Assembly (NCBI RefSeq): GCF_009727055.1
Contig: NC_052359.1
Span: 14,452,515 to 14,516,514 of the forward strand
Source of the DNA: Benincasa hispida
Lineage: Eukaryota > Streptophyta > Magnoliopsida > Cucurbitales > Cucurbitaceae
Direction of reading: 5' to 3'
DNA length: 64,000 nucleotides
Made by a program: the position numbers and the translations under genes. This document shows, piece after piece, positions 58,348 to 64,000 of this stretch; within the stretch, counting starts at the first letter, position 1; each line of letters starts with the position of its first letter. The notes below the pieces were generated by a model. That model searched no databases. It saw only the letters and a list, made by a program, of their open reading frames with translations, and was not told the DNA's origin.

Positions 58348-61300
58348 ATGGAGAATCTTGGAGCTGCTTCTTTGAGGAGTAGAAGGTTTGAGAGCTGCTT
58401 CAATACAAGTTATGAGCCAAATAAGAGAGAAGCCTCTAAATATTCTGCTGATGAACAAATACCGAAGAGGGAGAAGACTGATATATATGTGGATGATAAT
58501 GGGTGGAGTTCAGTTTTGATATCCTGTTTCAGAATTGTCTTCTGCTTTCTAACTATGATGGTTACTACTTTCATTTGGGCTCTAATTATGCTTGTGCTCC
58601 TGCCATGGCCATACCAGAGGATTAGACAGGGCAATATATATGGCCATGTGACTGGTAGATTACTGGTAAAATCATCTTTATTATTGTTTGTTTGTTACTT
58701 TATAAAGGGATGTTCGAAAATTCTGTTTGTAGTTCTTCCTTGTTTGATAAGGAGTATGGGAGTTATGTTTGTCATTGTTATCCTAAGCTAATTGGATTAG
58801 CCTAATTGAGAACCACTTATAGCTCCATAACAAGTATTTTTACTTGCTTTTACACATGAGAGTCAGTTTTAGAGATGGAGCAACGAAAACCAAATCAAGA
58901 ACATCTAGAGAAACTAATTAGACTAGATGGCATCAATTTGCATTTGAACAAATATAATGTTCTTTCATAATTTCTTAATCTCGATACATTTCAAAGCTTT
59001 ATTTGATGTTTTAGTTGCACAAAACAGCAATGCAGCTTGTGGAAATGTACAAGGGTAATGGAATTGGGAAACGGAAACCTTTAATCGATATCAAACACCG
59101 TATAGGTGTTAACCGTACAGGCCCGAGTATGGAATCAACCTTGTAAAGATGCTGCAAATCACTGTCTACACATGGGGAGATAGCAAATAAGGGGCTATTC
59201 CAGCCTTTGTAAGAATATGATTATGCAGAACTAAAGATTCTCATAGGATAGATTGAATTATATAAAAAAGAAGAAGTGATGTTTCCCCCAATCTTTTATT
59301 GGAAAGTAAAGCTAACAAAAGTTGTTAGGTTCTAATTGAGTGACAAGACTTCTTATTCTTATTTATTCATTCATTTGTTATTATTATTTTGCAGATGTGG
59401 ATCCTTGGGAATCCAATAAAGATTGAAGGTTTTGAGTTTTCAAATGAGAGGGCCATTTACATTTGCAACCATGCATCACCTTTGGACATTTTCCTCATAA
59501 TGTGGCTGACACCCACAGGCTCTGTTGGGATTGCAAAAAAGGAGGTATAAGTCCCTACTTAAACAAATCATGGAGATTCTTTTCCTAATTCACATATATT
59601 TATTCAGAGATTCTTTTTTCGTACTAAGGTATATAGTTTTATTACTCAATTCTTCCTTTATCCGAAGGCATGTCTTGGAAAATTGTCTGCACCCCCTAGT
59701 TTGCTTGTGAGATGGATTGAGGATAATCTACTTTTTAAAAATGGTGTTTTAAAAACATTTGTAATTTTACTAAATTCCTAAAACAAAAACTACTTTTTTT
59801 GTTTGTTTTCAAAACTTGGCTTAGATTTTGTAAATACACCTAAAAAGTAGAAAATAAAATAATGGAATCAATAGGTGGAATTAGTGTTTGTAAGCTTAAT
59901 TTTCAAACACCAAGTGGTTATCAAACGGGGCTTAAAAATTTGAATTAGAATACAGATGGGAGAGATAGAGAGAGAGAGTTCAACTAATCCAGATGGAAAA
60001 TGAGCCACTCCAAGGGAAATGAATTAATGAGAATAAAATTTCCAATCTTACTCCAGGGCCTACAAATTAGGAACCATTTGCCTAATCCATTTAAAGTTTA
60101 GTAACAACGATAATCGGAATAGAGGAGAATGACTCTTGTCCCCTCGATTATGTTTGTGTTAGAGGAACCCTTTTTTCTTTTATTCCTTTCAGTAACATCT
60201 CAAGATTAAGATGAATTTTGTCATTGTTCTGAGTTACCATTTGGTTTTTCAGTTCACAAAAAATGTTTTTAGGAAGTATAGGTGTGACAAAAATGCAGAC
60301 AGCCTCCTATACTTTGTGTTGCTAATATTGAGGTTCTTTTGGCATAGATCATATGGTACCCTCTATTTGGACAACTTTACATTCTCGCTAACCATCTTCG
60401 TATCGATCGTTCGAATCCAAGTGCAGCAGTTGAGTCCATGAAACAGGTAGACACATTCTCCTGCATATTGGTTTTCTCAGTTGATCATTGTTTCCTCCTC
60501 GTTGTTAATGATAGTATTGGTTTTTAATATACTTAGGTAGCTCGAGCAGTTGCGAAAAATAACTTGTCCTTGATCATATTCCCTGAGGGTACTCGGTCCA
60601 AGGATGGAAGGCTGCTTCCCTTCAAAAAGGTAACGTTAGAACCCGAGTCCATTGTTTCTCTTTTGAAAATCACAGCCAAATGTTTCTCCAAGTGGCTGAT
60701 ATTGCACATACTAGCTTGTTGTGTCCAAATTTTAGCCATCCTGTCCCATCTCAATATTGAATTCCACATTGGAAAAAACTAAGGAACCTCCTCCTCTCAT
60801 TGTTAATTGTTTTGAGATGAAACTCCATGTTATCTACTATTCAAATACTTAAATTGATCCAAACTCCCATAACCTATCAGATTAAGTTTTTAAATTGATA
60901 AATGATTTAACATGATATCAGAGCAGGATGTCTATGTTCGAACTACTTTAAATTTATTCTCTCTCCCATTAATATTCATTTCCATATATTGGATGTTCAA
61001 CTTAATCTCGAGTCAACTGACGATTTAACAATTATCAAAGATAGATGATTTGTTGTTGTGTTCATGCTGCGATATTGCTAACAATGTCGAGTGCATGCAT
61101 TAATCTTGTGGCAATTTTCAATGCAGGGCTTTGTCCATTTGGCACTGCAAACGCAGCTGCCAATAGTTCCTATTGTCTTCACTGGCACTCATCGAGCTTG
61201 GAGAAAGGGTAGCTTACATATCCGGGCAGCTCCTCTAACTGTGAAGTATCTTCCTCCAATACATACCGATAATTGGACAGCGGAAAAGATCGACGAATAT

Positions 61301-61363
61301 GTGAAAATAGTACACGACACTTATGTCAAACACCTACCGGAATCGCAGAGACCTCTTCAGTAA
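58348..61363 (+). CDS. LPAAT: 1-acyl-sn-glycerol-3-phosphate acyltransferase (LPAAT), class B / PlsC type
   Basis: Exons 58348-58665, 59395-59544, 60348-60446, 60537-60629, 61127-61363; 298 codons plus TAA; all introns GT-AG and all in phase 0. The enzyme transfers an acyl group from acyl-CoA to lysophosphatidic acid, giving phosphatidic acid for glycerolipid and oil synthesis. About 50 hydrophilic residues (Arg/Ser/Lys-rich) precede a long hydrophobic region (LISCFRIVFCFLTMMVTTFI, IWALIMLVLLPWPYQRIRQG). Catalytic block NHASPLD is at 131-137, the glycerophosphate-binding block FPEGTRS at 204-210, then LPIVPIVFTGTH and VKYLPPIHTDNW. These phrases match the microsomal coconut/meadowfoam seed LPAAT group, not the plastid ATS2 type or the longer LPAT2-5 types. 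ER membrane location is expected. The gene appears intact. Confidence 0.93.
59740..59938. mobile_element. MITE fragment in acyltransferase intron 2
   Basis: The right end 'agtggttatcaaacggggc' followed by TTA matches the right terminus of the MITEs at 38094-38402 and 53707-54001. The interior retains 'aaaacttggcttagattttg'. The left end is degraded. Confidence 0.6.
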
Positions 61364-61739
61364 GAAGGATCTAATGTTAGTTCATTTTCAAAAAGTTCTG
61401 CATATATTATGTTCATCTTCATGGAAGCTTTGAGAAGATAAAAGAAAGTTCTATATTTTTCTGCCACATGACAATAATTTGAAATTTTAAGTTAACCAGA
61501 GGTGTTCATGTATTGCTGATTCTCTCTAGCTATGTTCAATCACTTACGAAATTTGTCAGTTTCTTTTTCCTTTTAATTTTCTAGAGGAAATGTTTTAATT
61601 AATTGCAAAAATTTCTTGAGTTCATGGGTGTTATATAATGGCAGTAAGTCTAAGGATAGATCTTGTAATTTTATATTTAATCAACAACTTAGGCAAGCAA
61701 TTCTTCAAAAAAAGACTTAGAAAAAAAAAAACTTTTTGT
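61364..61739. other. 3' flank of the acyltransferase gene
   Basis: 3' UTR and downstream sequence. I see no clear AATAAA signal. No further gene. Confidence 0.4.
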
Positions 61740-62117
61740 TATGAAATTGAGGAGCATAACAGGAATGCGGATATGAAAAATATAATATAATAATATTTTT
61801 ATATAATGATAATAAATAAGTAAAAACTAAAATTATAAAATAAAATAACTAAAAACATAAAATAACCAAAATCATGAAATTGAATAATATGAAAATTAGT
61901 GGAAGTGGAATTGTCACCAATGTATGCGCGATTTTAAGATCCACCAAATGTCACTATTTATAGACAAAGTGACAAGTAGGATGTTGACTTACATAGATAC
62001 TAAACATAAATAATTACAAGGCACATGAACAACATGAATGATGATACATGGCCTTTGAAACACTAAGCAATGAACATCTATTTTCTATTACAAAATTCAT
62101 AATACTCCCTCTTAGAT
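61740..62117 (-). mobile_element. Copia LTR and polypurine tract, minus orientation
   Basis: On the minus strand, 'taagagggag' (62105-62117) is the polypurine tract and the LTR begins 'tattatgaattttgtaatag' at 62104. A 'tctataaatagtgacatttg' TATA region lies near 61965. The 3' limit is approximate. Confidence 0.65.
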
Positions 62118-63115
62118 GCCCATATATATATATGAAATATGTCTCGTTAAAACCTTACTAGAAAAAACTCAATGGGAAAAACCCTAATGAAGGAAAAATG
62201 GTACATATTTCATATAATACGTACTTCTAAAAAAAATACAATATATTTACTCTCCCTCATGAAAACATTACTTAAGATCTCTGAGTTGCCGCATTCCAAT
62301 GTTGTGCACCAATTTTTTCAAAAGTTGCGATTGGTAATGCCTTTCTAAATAAGTCTGCCAGTTATCTTTCGAACAAATTTGTTGTACAGTGATGTTGTCA
62401 TTTTCTTCAAGATCATGAGTGTAGAAAAGTTTCGGTGAAATATGTTTTATTCTATCTTCTTTAATATATCATCCTTTGATTTGGGCTATGCAAGCTGTGT
62501 TGTCTTTGTATAATATTGTTGGAAGGTTTTTATTAGAAGACAAGTCACACGTTTCATGAATGTGTTGAGTCATTGACCTTAGCCATACACATTCTCGACT
62601 AACCTCGTGAATTGCAAGAATTTTAGCATGATTTGAGAAAGTGGCTGTTATAGTCTATTTCATCGATTGCCATGATATAGCAGTTTCTCCACATGTGAAC
62701 AGATGACCTGTTTGAGATCTACCTTTGTGTGGATCAGATAAATATCTAGAATTTGCATAACAAACTAGATTAAAATTTGATTTATTTGAATAAAACAAAC
62801 CCATATCGATTGTTCCTTGGAGATAACGGAGTATATGCTTAATTCCGTTCCAATGTCTTTTTGTAGGAGAAGAACTATATCTAGCTAATAAATTTACTGA
62901 AAATGCAATATCTAATATTATATATTAGCAAGATACATAAGTGCACCAATTGTACTAAGATATGGTACTTCAGGACCAAGAAGTTCTTCATTATCTTCTC
63001 AAGGTCGAAATATATCTTTTTTTATATCCAATGAATGGACTTCCATTGGAATATTTAATGGATGTGCTTTGTCCATATAAAATCTTTTAAAAAAATTTTC
63101 GGTATAAGTTGTCTG
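62118..63115 (-). pseudogene. Copia reverse transcriptase end and RNase H fragment (third lineage)
   Basis: On minus from 63115: TTYTENFFKRFYMDKAHPLN (reverse transcriptase thumb), LLGPEVPYLSTIGALMYLAN, ILRYLQGTIDMGLFY, then RNase H with HLFTCGETAISWQSMK, ECVWLRSM and ILYKDNTACIAQIKG. Several in-frame stops (for example after IFRP and after QSMK). It is cut at 63116 by an inserted LTR. A different lineage from elements 1/2 and from the Tork-like copy. Confidence 0.85.
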
Positions 63116-64000
63116 TGAAGGAACTTTTATCAAAGAGCACCTATGAGCGGAAACAAGATCGTTCAAATTCATTGTGATAGAATTACAAGCATTCACAAAC
63201 ATGCATACAAGTTATGCATTTCAGAACAAATTACTGCATGCTTTCAATAAATTAAATACAAAGGAACGAGAGACTTACCTTTGAAAAACTCTTCTTCTGT
63301 CTTTTTCTCGCTCTCATTTGGAACAGCACCTCTTGCTGTCTTTGTAATTGTCTACCCAAATCTCTCGCTGTCGCTTCGCACACGAACAATCTTCTCCACG
63401 AACAAGTGGCCTTACGGACACCACCACTCAGTGACCTTGGTATTCTCGGAGTGAGAATCCAGGAGGTGTGGGCTCTGTTGGATTTGGTAGAGGGAAGGAG
63501 GAAACAACGATTGCACTCAACGACCAAGCAAGTGGGAGAGGTTTGTGTCTATCGTATAGACTTGTGCTTGATCGTTTAGAAAAGGTACACAATCATTTAG
63601 GAAAAGCAGCTTGATCGTTTACACGACCGTTTAGAGAATCTCGCTAAGGCGCACGATCGCTTAGTAAAAGCTATACAATCGTTTTGACAAAAGCGCGTGT
63701 AAACGATCGTTTAGGCAAAACATTTTGAGCTTTTGTGTAGTCTCTCGTGAGCTAAACGATAGGCAGTGTACTCAGAAGATGCGATTCTTCAATTCTACTC
63801 CAAAAATGAAAACATTTTTCATTTTATCCTTCAGTTATGAAAACTGAATAAAACCTTCCACTTTCATGCATGGTTAAGGAGAAAATCACCAATTTCATGA
63901 TTATTTTAATTATAAATAAATATAATAATTAACTTATCATATTATATATATAACCTATAGTTTGAAACCATAGTCCTTTTCTTCCTTAATTGATATAAAT
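63116..64000 (-). mobile_element. Copia-type LTR, minus orientation (continues past window)
   Basis: It starts TGAAGGAAC at 63116, the 3' terminus of the LTR on the minus strand, and is collinear with 41977-42180 and 43927-44600 without the repeat B insertion. It therefore gives the uninterrupted structure of this LTR. It is inserted into the copia fragment at 62118-63115. Confidence 0.85.
63565..63725. repeat. Interspersed GATCGTTTAG motif array, copy 3
   Basis: Seven variants (tgatcgtttag, caatcatttag, tgatcgttta, cgaccgtttag, cgatcgcttag, caatcgttttg, cgatcgtttag) occur at about 20-30 base spacing, inside the LTR at 63116-64000. Confidence 0.85.

Noticed and set aside
58348..58791. 147-codon single-exon reading of the acyltransferase start
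   Set aside because: It reads past the donor at 58666 into intron 1; the family protein continues at 59395 with MWILGNP.

Overview
This window is nuclear DNA of a flowering plant, from a draft assembly. It holds two intact, intron-containing host genes on the + strand, AT-rich intergenic DNA, and nested Ty1/copia, Ty3/gypsy, LINE and MITE remnants. A eudicot, most likely a cucurbit, is my best guess from the look of the LTR families; no species-specific marker is visible.

Layout. 1-21 kb is a retrotransposon nest: a large unclassified repeat, copia-type LTRs in both orientations, one deleted copia element on + (6.0-9.0 kb), an inverted noisy copy on - (12.9-15.4 kb), and a gypsy-type solo LTR with a perfect 5-bp target duplication (9.36-11.55 kb). 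21.5-23.3 kb is a second clean solo LTR. 23.6-36.1 kb is a DEAH-box RNA helicase gene of the DHX33 / plant DEAH10 (RID1) type: 12 coding exons, 708 codons, two GC-AG introns, and LINE debris in introns 5 and 10. 38-48 kb holds a MITE and a Tork-like copia element on -, split by a solo LTR (41.98-46.14 kb) with TTGCT duplications. 49.4-51.2 kb is another clean solo LTR. 51-57.5 kb is repeats and gene-free AT-rich sequence with a gap. 57.5-61.4 kb is a lysophosphatidic acid acyltransferase gene of the coconut/meadowfoam (class B) type: 5 coding exons, 298 codons. 61.7-64 kb is a copia fragment cut by another LTR.

The two host genes have no evident functional link (RNA remodelling versus phosphatidic acid synthesis).

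Assembly problems matter here. Two complete Nextera junction adapters are embedded at 45074-45111 and 45412-45449, with a GC-rich foreign insert after the second. The 12.9-15.4 kb segment has an insertion-dominated difference pattern typical of unpolished long reads. There are N gaps at 9032-9056 and 54500-54520 and one N at 25855. I found no tRNA, rRNA or CRISPR, and no convincing new biological system. The most unusual biological signals are a regularly repeated palindromic GATCGTTTAG motif inside one LTR family and a copia lineage whose members share an in-frame loss of RNase H.
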